A stretch of DNA of 64,000 bases from the NCBI GenBank assembly GCA_012955965.1, contig JABBZI010000017.1:25834-89833 (forward strand). Reading direction: 5' to 3'. The stretch comes from Clostridioides difficile (GTDB taxonomy: Bacteria > Bacillota > Clostridia > Peptostreptococcales > Peptostreptococcaceae). The notes under the pieces were generated by a model, which searched no databases, had not been told where the DNA came from, and worked only from the letters and a program-made list of their open reading frames with translations. Of the stretch, positions 8,417 to 16,453 are shown in pieces; the first letter of the stretch is position 1; each line of letters opens with the position of its first letter. The position numbers and the translations under genes were made by a program.

Positions 8417-10372
8417 ATGAAAAGAAAATATCCAAATTTATGCAAGCCAATTAAAATAGGAAATGTAATATTCAAAAATAGAATGTTTTCTGCACCAATG
8501 GGTGGAACAGATATAACAGCTGATTGTACAATAGGACCAAAGTCTACAGCATTTTATGAATTAAGAGCAAAAGGTGGGGCTGGAGCTGTAACTATAAGTG
8601 AATGTATGGTTCATCCAGAAACTGATGGTTCACATGCATATCATTTAGATTTAAAAGTAGTTGATTCTTTAGCTAGTTTTACATATACGGCAGATGCCAT
8701 AAGACGTCATGGCGCAGTACCAAGTGTGGAACTATCGCATTCTGGTCAATATGCAGGAACTTACTTAGTGGATAAAAGCAAAAAGCAAGGTTTGTCACAG
8801 TACGGAGTAAGCCCAAGTATAAGGGCTGATGGTCTAGAAGTGAAGGAGTTAACTCAAGAATTAATAGATGATATAGTAAAATCTTATGGAGAAGTTGCAG
8901 GTCTTGCTAAAAGAGCTGGGTTTGAAATGATAATGGTTCATGGAGGACATGGATGGTTAATCAATCAATTCTTATCACCATACTTTAATAAAAGAACTGA
9001 TAAATATGGAGGCACTTTAGAAAATAGAGTACGTTTTGCACAAGAAGTATTAGATAGTGTTCGTGAAGCTGTAGGTCCAGGATTCCCAATAGAATTTAGA
9101 TTAAGTGGTTCTGAATTATTTGAAGGTGGATATGATTTAGCTGAGGGGATTGAAATATCTAAGCTATTAGAGTCAAGAATTGACTTGCTTCATGTTTCAG
9201 CAGGAACATATCAAAGAGGATTTGGAATAACACATCCATCTATGTTTGTACCTCATGGATGCAATGTTTATCTTGCAGCAGAAATCAAAAAACATGTAAG
9301 AGTACCAGTTGCAACTCTTGGTGGACTAAATGACCCAGCTCAAATGGAAGAGATAATAGCTAGTGGAAAAGCTGATGTAGTTGAAATGGCAAGAGCATTG
9401 TTAGCAGACCATGAACTTCCAAGAAAAGTAATGTCAAATAGAGATGAGGATATAGTTAAGTGTTTAAGATGTTTCACTTGTATGGCTGAAAGAGCTGCAA
9501 CTTCCACTAGAAGATGTACAGTAAATCCACTTATAGGTCGTGAAATAGAAGGTATGGAAATAACTCCAATATTAAAACCTAAAAAAGTTTTAGTAGCAGG
9601 TGGAGGTCCAGGTGGATTAAAAGCAGCAATAACAGCGGCACAACGTGGTCATAAAGTAATACTTTGCGAAAAATCAGATGCATTGGGAGGAATATTAAAA
9701 GGAGAACAAGCCATACCATTTAAATATGAGATGTATGAACTTGGAAATACTTTTAGTAAATTAGCAAAAGATGAAGGTGTAGAAATACGCTTAAACACAA
9801 ACGTTACTAAAGGGTATGTAGAAAAAGAAAATGTGGATGCCCTAATAATAGCAGTAGGTTCATCTCCACTAGTTCCGCCAATTCCAGGACTTGATGGTGA
9901 TAATGTGATAGTTGTAAACAATTATTATATAGAAAAAGATAAGATTGAAGCTGCGAAAGAAATAATAGTACTTGGTGGAGGTCTTGCTGGATGTGAAACA
10001 GCGATACATTTAGCTAAAGGAGGTAAGAAGGTTCATCTAGTGGAAATGAGAAGTGAACTTGCTCCGGATGCAAATATAAGACATCGTCCAATACTTTTAG
10101 ATGAAATAGAAAAACAAGGTGTTGAAGTACATACAGAATTTAGAGGATTAAAAGTATCAGAGGAAGGCGTTCTTTGTGCTGATAAAAATGGTAATGAAAT
10201 TTTAGTTTCAGGAACACATGTTGTATGTGCACTTGGTCAAAGAGCTAATAGAAATATAGTAGATGAGCTAATAGATTGTGCTCCATATGTAGCACAAATA
10301 GGTGATTGTGTACGTCCATCTACTATAACTACTGCAGTATACCAAGGATATCATGCAGCACTTGATATATAA
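8417..10372 (+). CDS. NADH:flavin oxidoreductase / 2-enoate reductase-like (BaiCD/FadH family)
   Basis: Cytoplasmic 651-residue Fe-S flavoenzyme. An N-terminal old-yellow-enzyme FMN barrel (about 1-340) includes MVHGGHGWLINQFLSPYFNK. Cluster cysteines C349, C352, C355 and C367 follow. C-terminal FAD and NAD(P)H Rossmann folds begin at VLVAGGGPGG (about 395) and IIVLGGGLAGCE (about 516). The family includes 2,4-dienoyl-CoA reductase, 2-enoate and cinnamate reductases, and the bile-acid enzymes BaiCD and BaiH, which reduce activated C=C bonds. It is co-transcribed with an OFA transporter and faces a PadR repressor. An exact substrate cannot be assigned; no CoA ligase or other bai gene is nearby, so a free acid or xenobiotic is more likely. 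Confidence 0.87.
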   Translation: MKRKYPNLCKPIKIGNVIFKNRMFSAPMGGTDITADCTIGPKSTAFYELRAKGGAGAVTISECMVHPETDGSHAYHLDLKVVDSLASFTYTADAIRRHGAVPSVELSHSGQYAGTYLVDKSKKQGLSQYGVSPSIRADGLEVKELTQELIDDIVKSYGEVAGLAKRAGFEMIMVHGGHGWLINQFLSPYFNKRTDKYGGTLENRVRFAQEVLDSVREAVGPGFPIEFRLSGSELFEGGYDLAEGIEISKLLESRIDLLHVSAGTYQRGFGITHPSMFVPHGCNVYLAAEIKKHVRVPVATLGGLNDPAQMEEIIASGKADVVEMARALLADHELPRKVMSNRDEDIVKCLRCFTCMAERAATSTRRCTVNPLIGREIEGMEITPILKPKKVLVAGGGPGGLKAAITAAQRGHKVILCEKSDALGGILKGEQAIPFKYEMYELGNTFSKLAKDEGVEIRLNTNVTKGYVEKENVDALIIAVGSSPLVPPIPGLDGDNVIVVNNYYIEKDKIEAAKEIIVLGGGLAGCETAIHLAKGGKKVHLVEMRSELAPDANIRHRPILLDEIEKQGVEVHTEFRGLKVSEEGVLCADKNGNEILVSGTHVVCALGQRANRNIVDELIDCAPYVAQIGDCVRPSTITTAVYQGYHAALDI

Positions 10373-10520
10373 TATATGTAAAGTTAATGAAATAAAAAAA
10401 TATTTATGAAATCTTTGATAGGTTTATATAGATAGTATATTAGAATATTAAAATTAAACGAAAAAGAATTTTGATTATATGACTTAGTCATGATTTTGAG
10501 CATGTTACTAATTAGAAGTT

Positions 10521-10584
10521 AGAGCTCAAGTATATATGTGAAAATAGAGGAACACTCTATACATATATGCTTGGGTTCTTTTAT
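10521..10584 (+). terminator. Terminator-like hairpin, copy 1 of a dispersed pair
   Basis: A 19-bp stem (AGAGCTCAAGTATATATGT against ACATATATGCTTGGGTTCT, with G-U pairs) encloses about 19 bases and is followed by TTTTATTGAAA. A closely related hairpin with the same 3' flank lies at 22304-22367. It may terminate the flavoenzyme transcript 150 bases upstream, or mark a small RNA or mobile palindromic repeat. Confidence 0.6.
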
Positions 10585-10726
10585 TGAAAGGAGATTAATC
10601 TTCCTGATTATAAAAAAATTGTCAGAATATATTGACAGAAGTAAACTTTGAAATTATAATTTATATCAAGAATAGTCTAATAATATGAAAGTTAGTATCT
10701 TTAAAATTTAATAATTTTTTGTGGCT

Positions 10727-11188
10727 ATTTTGAGAATAATTTAAGACTAGTAACCTTATAATTTATCACTGATTTAATATGATAAATAACTTTATTTCTT
10801 AAAATGTGATTTTCAAAGTTATTAGATAAAATTTATTTTGAAGAAGGGAGAACAATATTAAATATAAGTTTATCTTTAAACTTAAAGAAAACCTGGAATA
10901 AAATATCTTTTAACAATAGTAATAGATATGTTATTAATTTATATTAGACATTTTAAGAATAATTTAAGACGTATATAAAGTATAAATACTATATCAATAT
11001 TTAAATTAATATAAATTTTCTAACATGTATATTAAAATTAAAGATAATTGTGGTACAATTCTATATTTATCCAATAATCTAGAGAGTTAAATGGATAAAA
11101 AAATCTAGTAAGCTAATAGTTTATAGTTAATATTTAAAAAGGTAACTGTAGATATATTTATTTAGGTATTTTAAGAATAATTTAGGAC
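10727..11188 (+). repeat. Three direct repeats at about 220-bp spacing in a long upstream region
   Basis: ATTTTGAGAATAATTTAAGAC (split start 10727), ATTTTAAGAATAATTTAAGAC (start 10950) and a one-base variant with TTTAGGAC (start 11168) recur at intervals of 223 and 218 bases; copies 2 and 3 share extra GTATA after the core. The 900-base region 10373-11308 has no coding sequence I can support. The repeats precede the GltS-like permease and could be regulator sites. Confidence 0.7.
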
Positions 11189-11308
11189 GTATAATAAATG
11201 TAAAAAATATTAAGTTGTGCTATATGTAGTCAAAAGTAACTGCAAAATATACATTTTATAATTATTGTTTTATTGATAAAAAATTATTATATTCAGGAGG
11301 AAACAACA

Positions 11309-12517
11309 ATGGAAAATTTTTGGAATCCACTTACATGCTTTACTGTATGTGTAATGATTTATGCTTTTAGTGAGTTCTTATCTAAGAAAACAAAAGGTGC
11401 AATTTCAACGTTGCTATTTGTATGTATTATATTTTTATTAGGGTTTTGGACAAATATTCTGCCAAAAGATGTTACAGGTGCATCAGGGATATTAGCTGCA
11501 ATGAGTAACTTTGGTATAGCATTACTAATAACTAATTTAGGAACACTTATAAATCTTGAAGACTTATGTCACGAATGGAAAACGGTTGTAATTGCATTAG
11601 TAGGTATTGTAGGCATAGCAATTGGGTGTTTCACAGTGGGTAGTATGTTATTTGGTAGAGAGTATGCTTTAATAGCAGCACCTCCAATAGCAGGTTCTAC
11701 TGTTGCTGGAATTATCGTGACAACTGTAGCAGAAGCAGCAAATAGACCTGAACTTGCAGCATTTGTAATTCTAGTCTTATCATTTCAAAAATTCTTTGGT
11801 ATTCCTATAACAACATATTGTATAAATAAAGAATTAAAATTTAAAAGAGATAAGGGCGATTTTTTAAAAGATGAAATAAAAAGTAATTTTAGACTTCCAA
11901 GTATGAAGATTTTTAAAGAAAAGTCAAGTAAAAAATCATCCACTCTAGTATATCTTGCGAAACTTTCAAGTGTAGCTATGATTGGTAATTTTGTAGGATT
12001 GGCAACTATAATACCTGGATTTACTCCTACAAATTATTATTTAAATCCTAATATAGCATGTTTGTTAGTAGGGTTAATTTTTACAAGGATAGGTTTTTTA
12101 GAAAAAGGGATTTTAGATAAATCTCAATCTAATGGAATTATAATGTTTGGTTGTATGTTGATGTTACCTGGAGGACTTGCTAAGGTGACTCCGACAGCAC
12201 TATTTGGAATGATTGTTCCAACTATAGGGATACTTGTTGTAGGTTCTGTATTTATAATAGTATTTACTGCAATTGTGGGAAAGCTGTTAGGATATTCTCC
12301 AAGAATGTCAGCTGCAATTGGCGTAACTTGTATGCTTGCTTATCCAGCAACACAGATAATTTCTAATGAAGGTATTGATGCAATGGAAGGAACTGAAGAA
12401 GAAAAGCAAAGGGCAACAGATTATTTGTTACCAAAGATGATTATAGGAGGATTTGTTACTGTAACTATTGCTTCAGTGGCATTTGCTAGTATAATAGGTC
12501 CACTTATATTTGGTTAA
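11309..12517 (+). CDS. Putative sodium/glutamate symporter-like (GltS-type) membrane permease
   Basis: Integral membrane protein of 402 residues with about 10-12 hydrophobic segments. Two similar halves are suggested by the glycine-rich loops PPIAGSTVAGIIVTTVAEA and SAAIGVTCMLAYPATQI. This resembles the GltS/sodium-carboxylate fold, but I do not recognise a named family with certainty. A charged loop lies near residues 175-210. The ATG at 11309 follows CAGGAGG; the in-frame TTG at 11273 precedes that RBS. It is 29 bases upstream of an M20 amidohydrolase. The layout parallels AbgT-AbgB pairs that import and cleave acyl-amino acids. Transport role likely, substrate unknown. Confidence 0.65.
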   Translation: MENFWNPLTCFTVCVMIYAFSEFLSKKTKGAISTLLFVCIIFLLGFWTNILPKDVTGASGILAAMSNFGIALLITNLGTLINLEDLCHEWKTVVIALVGIVGIAIGCFTVGSMLFGREYALIAAPPIAGSTVAGIIVTTVAEAANRPELAAFVILVLSFQKFFGIPITTYCINKELKFKRDKGDFLKDEIKSNFRLPSMKIFKEKSSKKSSTLVYLAKLSSVAMIGNFVGLATIIPGFTPTNYYLNPNIACLLVGLIFTRIGFLEKGILDKSQSNGIIMFGCMLMLPGGLAKVTPTALFGMIVPTIGILVVGSVFIIVFTAIVGKLLGYSPRMSAAIGVTCMLAYPATQIISNEGIDAMEGTEEEKQRATDYLLPKMIIGGFVTVTIASVAFASIIGPLIFG

Positions 12518-12546
12518 CATGAATATATTTATAGGGGGTATAAGTA

Positions 12547-13926
12547 ATGATAGGAAGTATATCTATAAGTGAGATAGATGAAAAAAGATTTAAACTTGAT
12601 GATTTGAGTAAAAAGATATGGGAAAATCCAGAAAAGGCATTTAGAGAGTTTAAGGCATGTGAGAATACAGCAAATTTTCTAAGATGCGAAGGCTTTAATG
12701 TAGAAGTAGGAGTGGCAGGTCTAGCTACAGCTATTAAGGCAAGCTTTGGTTCAGGTAAGCCAGTTATAGGTTTTATGGGAGAATTTGATGCACTACCTGG
12801 TTTAAGTCAAAAAGTTTCAACAAAGCAAGAAGCATTTGAATTGGGAGGTTATGGTCATGGATGTGGACATAATCTATTATGTACTGCACATGTAGGAGCA
12901 GTAGTGGGTCTTAAAAGAGAAATGATAGAAAATAATTTAAGTGGGACTATAGTGTTTTATGCATGTCCAGGGGAAGAACAATTAACAGGTAAAGGGTTTA
13001 TGGCTAGAGGTGGAGCATTTGAAGGATTAGACTTAGCTATAAATTTTCATCCAAATAAAATTAGTGAAGCTACAGTTGGTATATCAACAGCTGTTAACTC
13101 TGTAAAATTTCATTTTAAAGGAAAAACTGCACATGCTGGTTCAGACCCTCAAAATGGAAGAAGTGCCTTAGATGCTGTAGAACTTACTAACGTAGGAGCT
13201 AATTATTTGAGAGAGCATGTTACTTCTGATGTAAGAATTCATTATACCATTACAGATGGAGGAGTAGCACCTAACATAGTTCCTGATAAAGCATCAGTAT
13301 GGTACTATACAAGAGCTTTAAGCAGAGAGACTGTGGAAAATACATATGAAAGACTTATAAAAGTAGTAAAAGGAGCTGCAATGATGACGGAGACTGAGGT
13401 TGAAGTAGAGTTTTTAGGAGGATGTTATAATACTCTAAACAATCATGTTTTAGCAAATCTTGTGTCAGAATGTATGGATGATATTAAACAAGAGCCTTGG
13501 ACTCAAGATGAATTGGATTTTGCAGCTGAGTTAGATAGACAAAGTACACAACAATATAGTGCTATGATAGGTAAATATAATTTGCCAGAAGGAACTCATC
13601 TATATTATGGTGGAGGAAATGTTACAAATTTCAATAGTTATGGCTCTACTGACATTGGAGATGTAATGCATATAGTTCCTACAGCATACTTTTTCACAGG
13701 ATGCACAAATTTAGGTGCTCCTGGGCATAGTTGGCAGTTTACATCTTGTGCAGGAAGTTCTATTGGAGAAAAAGGTATGATATATGCGGCAAAAATTATG
13801 GCGATGTTTGGAGCTAAAATACTTAACAATCCAGAAATAGCTAAAAAAGCAAAAGAAGAATTTGATAAATCTATGAATGGAAAAATATATAAGTGTCCTA
13901 TTCCAGATGATATTCCAACCCCTTAA
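12547..13926 (+). CDS. M20-family amidohydrolase (AbgB-like)
   Basis: Cytoplasmic metal-dependent amidase of 459 residues. The metal-binding motifs are visible: GEFDALPG (about residues 78-85), GYGHGCGHN (about 101-109), PGEE (about 141-144) and the dimerisation-domain histidine in HAGSDPQNGRSALDAVEL. A late GAPGHSWQFTSC segment supplies the last ligand. These enzymes hydrolyse acyl- or aminobenzoyl-amino acids and dipeptides. It is co-transcribed with the upstream permease, suggesting intracellular cleavage of an imported amide. A second M20 enzyme at 30843 is paired with a different transporter. Substrate unknown. Confidence 0.85.
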   Translation: MIGSISISEIDEKRFKLDDLSKKIWENPEKAFREFKACENTANFLRCEGFNVEVGVAGLATAIKASFGSGKPVIGFMGEFDALPGLSQKVSTKQEAFELGGYGHGCGHNLLCTAHVGAVVGLKREMIENNLSGTIVFYACPGEEQLTGKGFMARGGAFEGLDLAINFHPNKISEATVGISTAVNSVKFHFKGKTAHAGSDPQNGRSALDAVELTNVGANYLREHVTSDVRIHYTITDGGVAPNIVPDKASVWYYTRALSRETVENTYERLIKVVKGAAMMTETEVEVEFLGGCYNTLNNHVLANLVSECMDDIKQEPWTQDELDFAAELDRQSTQQYSAMIGKYNLPEGTHLYYGGGNVTNFNSYGSTDIGDVMHIVPTAYFFTGCTNLGAPGHSWQFTSCAGSSIGEKGMIYAAKIMAMFGAKILNNPEIAKKAKEEFDKSMNGKIYKCPIPDDIPTP

Positions 13927-13988
13927 ATGAGATATAAAGTTTAAAATATAGTTTAACAGACAATAACATAAATTATTAATAAATATTC

Positions 13989-14029
13989 AAAAGGTATATC
14001 TTAAAATACAAATACAAGATATACCTTTT
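13989..14029. terminator. Bidirectional terminator between convergent genes
   Basis: AAAAGGTATATCTT pairs perfectly with AAGATATACCTTTT across a 13-base loop. It lies between the M20 gene and the minus-strand regulator and can serve both; its T tracts are short. Confidence 0.65.
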
Positions 14030-14089
14030 AAAAAATTATATAATTTTATTTACTACTCAGTGATAAAAGATTTTTCTATATACTATATT

Positions 14090-15415
14090 TTAATATTTAT
14101 CTTCTGATATAAATAATTTGTATACTCTCTCAGGTCTACCTTTTGTTGAGTTTTGTTTTTCATATAATATAGTAGCATTTCCAGATTTTAAGAGACTACT
14201 TAAAAATCTATTGGCAGTTCTTACTGTTACATTTAAACATGAAGATAATTCCTTGGGAGTAACTTCATCTTTTTGTAGAATTTCAATAACAGATATAATT
14301 TTTTGAATAGTAAGAGTAGACAATTTAGAATTTTTGGCAATTGTATTTATGTGTGGAGTTACTTTATTTGAAACTGTAATTAACTTATCACATAGTAAAG
14401 GCCCTATTGTCTCATAACTTTCATTAACTAAGAAACTGTAATTTAAAGGATTTATTTTAGATTCCTTATTAGCATTTATGGCATTAGACATAGCTTGTTT
14501 TATGTTATTACCAATCCCATATCCAACACATACTTTAGGATTTATACTATTTTCAATAGATTCTTTTATATAACATGTAGTAAAATTTTTAGTTAATGAT
14601 TTAATGGTCTCACATTTAGTAAAAATTTTAAAAGAGCTATTATCTTTCTCAATTATAAAATCAGTTAATTTATCTTTTTTTAAATTGTTTAATATTTTAT
14701 AAATTTGGTCTATAGTATAATCATCATGGTTTGTATCTTTAACTGTTATATATATTACACCTGGTTGGTTTATCTTCATCCTATGTAAATTGATGTCTTT
14801 TATTAAGTTGTTAAAAGTGTTTTTTAATAAATCTATGTCAGGATATATGAAATGAAAATTTACTCCTGCATCTTGTAGCAGAGGAACAATACTACTAAAA
14901 CGAGTAGTAGAGAAATCAATTTTACCTTCATTCCATAAATCAATATGTTTTTTTGCAATACTTTTTTCAAGTTCTGCTATATCATATAAACTCATTTTAG
15001 AGGCATTTGCATTAATACTACACATTAAGTCTCCAAATGTGCCATTTGATAGATAATATGATATGTTTTTTGGATTATCTGCCCAATCCATTAGGTCAAA
15101 GTATGCCCTAGAAAAATCTAATGTATTGTATTTAAAAATAAGTTTTAGAAACATATCATAATAACTTTGTAAATCAGTACCAAAATCAACTAAAGGTTTT
15201 TTTATAGTACCAGCTTTTTTTGTAATAGCTTCCTTAGGTATAGGTCCACTGACTGCGAATCCATCAAATTTATCTTCAATTTCTAAATATAAATCTCCAA
15301 CATGAGAAAAGTTATTATAAATATATATTTCAATTTCTATATTAATATTTAATTTTTTTATAGAATTCTCTACAAATTCTTTTAAAAATTCGGTTGTTAT
15401 AATTGCTATTTTCAT
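14090..15415 (-). CDS. Putative transcriptional regulator, degenerate GGDEF-like domain plus C-terminal HTH
   Basis: A 441-residue cytoplasmic protein that I do not recognise as a named family. Residues 1-200 look like a sensory alpha/beta domain (GDLYLEIEDKFDGFAVSGPI resembles PrpR-type ligand domains). A middle section around KVCVGYGIGNNIKQAMSNAI resembles a degenerate GGDEF/PucR-type nucleotidyl-cyclase fold. The C-terminus (about 370-435) is a winged helix: LQKDEVTPKELSSCLNVTVR, then a wing with GRPERVYKL. Start ATG has AAAAGGAAG upstream. It converges on the GltS-like/M20 operon, so control of that operon, perhaps at its three repeats, is a reasonable guess. Confidence 0.55.
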   Translation of the reverse strand: MKIAIITTEFLKEFVENSIKKLNINIEIEIYIYNNFSHVGDLYLEIEDKFDGFAVSGPIPKEAITKKAGTIKKPLVDFGTDLQSYYDMFLKLIFKYNTLDFSRAYFDLMDWADNPKNISYYLSNGTFGDLMCSINANASKMSLYDIAELEKSIAKKHIDLWNEGKIDFSTTRFSSIVPLLQDAGVNFHFIYPDIDLLKNTFNNLIKDINLHRMKINQPGVIYITVKDTNHDDYTIDQIYKILNNLKKDKLTDFIIEKDNSSFKIFTKCETIKSLTKNFTTCYIKESIENSINPKVCVGYGIGNNIKQAMSNAINANKESKINPLNYSFLVNESYETIGPLLCDKLITVSNKVTPHINTIAKNSKLSTLTIQKIISVIEILQKDEVTPKELSSCLNVTVRTANRFLSSLLKSGNATILYEKQNSTKGRPERVYKLFISEDKY

Positions 15416-16011
15416 ATATTACTTCCTTTTCAATTATTATAATTATTTTATGTTAGATACTATCTTAATCTATTGTGTTAGTTAAAATTATATTCCAATT
15501 GAAATAAATAGTTTTTTATAAAATACGATTCTTTAGATAGATTAGTGTTTATAAACTTTAAATTAGCCGAATGATTATATTCATTTACCTATTTTATAAT
15601 TATAAGCTTAATTGTTTGATATTTTTTAATATTTGTGTTAGTCATTTACCATTTATTTTAATTGAAATTATCTAATTATTAAATCATTTATATAACTTTT
15701 ACTTTTTCTAGTCAAGACAAAAACTATATTTATTTGTATTATTATATATAATGATATCATGCTCAAATATTTATTGTCTAATTAATTATAATGTATTAAA
15801 AATGATAAATGGGTAGTAGACATTATTACTGAAAATCGTGTCCATCATGAAAATCTATAAAGTGTCTCTCACATAACATTTTATAATTGTCAGTGTGATA
15901 GATACCAGTCATTTAAAAGTAAAAGTATTGAATATATTGAATTGTAATAACTTTCTAGTAAATGGTTGAGAAATTAATAAATAATTTAGAGCTTCTTCAG
16001 TTATATGATTG
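15416..16011. other. Non-coding AT-rich stretch
   Basis: Very AT-rich with stop codons in all frames. It presumably includes the minus-strand regulator's promoter. I see no RNA structure or ORF worth naming; it may be decayed sequence leading into the PTS remnant that follows. Confidence 0.4.
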
Positions 16012-16287
16012 TATTCTTTATTTATCCATTCTTTAGGGAAATACTTTGTCTTATTAGCTATCTTAGAAATATCAGTATAATTAACTTCGTACTTATGGGG
16101 AGTATTACTTGTCGTAGCAGGAGTATTTATAGGATTAGGGTCAGCTTTTGCAAGTGTGGAAAAATTTTCCGATTTGGAGCTTGCTTCAAGTGGAGTTATT
16201 AGGAAGAAAAATTCAGCTCAAGTTATATTTGGACCAAGAGTTATTACAAGAGTACCTAAAATTAAAGCTGTGTTAGGTGTAGATTAA
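16012..16287 (+). pseudogene. Decayed fragment of a glucose-class PTS EIIB (EIIC tail) gene
   Basis: One frame reads a hydrophobic helix (YLWGVLLVVAGVFIGLG) running into a typical C-terminal EIIB segment: SDLELASSGVI, AQVIFGPRV and a final KIKAVLGVD stop. An in-frame TAA at 16078-16080 interrupts it, and the EIIB phospho-cysteine part is missing, so it looks internally deleted. There is no start codon or RBS. A terminator follows directly, as expected for the 3' end of a former operon. The family call rests on the GVI...QVIFGPxV pattern and is moderate. Confidence 0.45.
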
Positions 16288-16296
16288 TAGATATAG

Positions 16297-16334
16297 AGCC
16301 ATGCAAATTATATTACTTTGTATGGTTTTATTTA
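16297..16334 (+). terminator. Intrinsic terminator after the PTS remnant
   Basis: GCCATGCAAA pairs with TTTGTATGGT (two G-U pairs) with a 9-base loop and is followed by TTTATTTATTT. Confidence 0.6.
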
Positions 16335-16411
16335 TTTAATAGTAATAGGCACGATATGTCTAATAATTAAATAGCTATACAAGCAAAAATAAGGATTCTT
16401 CTATATTTTTA

Positions 16412-16420
16412 TGCTATAAT
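16412..16420 (+). promoter_or_regulatory. Extended -10 promoter of the helicase gene
   Basis: TGCTATAAT is an extended -10 element (TGnTATAAT) 34 bases before the start codon. No strong -35 is visible, as is common with extended -10 promoters. Confidence 0.5.
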
Positions 16421-16453
16421 TTAAACATATTTATAACAATTAAGGGGAAAAAA

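Noticed and set aside
8417..10372. Bile-acid 7-dehydroxylation gene baiCD or baiH
   Set aside because: Only the general family matches; no other bai gene is adjacent, so a bile-acid role would be over-reading.
11189..11308. Sigma-54 promoter before the GltS-like gene
   Set aside because: No TGGCAC-N5-TTGCA pair was found, and the neighbouring regulator lacks an AAA+ domain.
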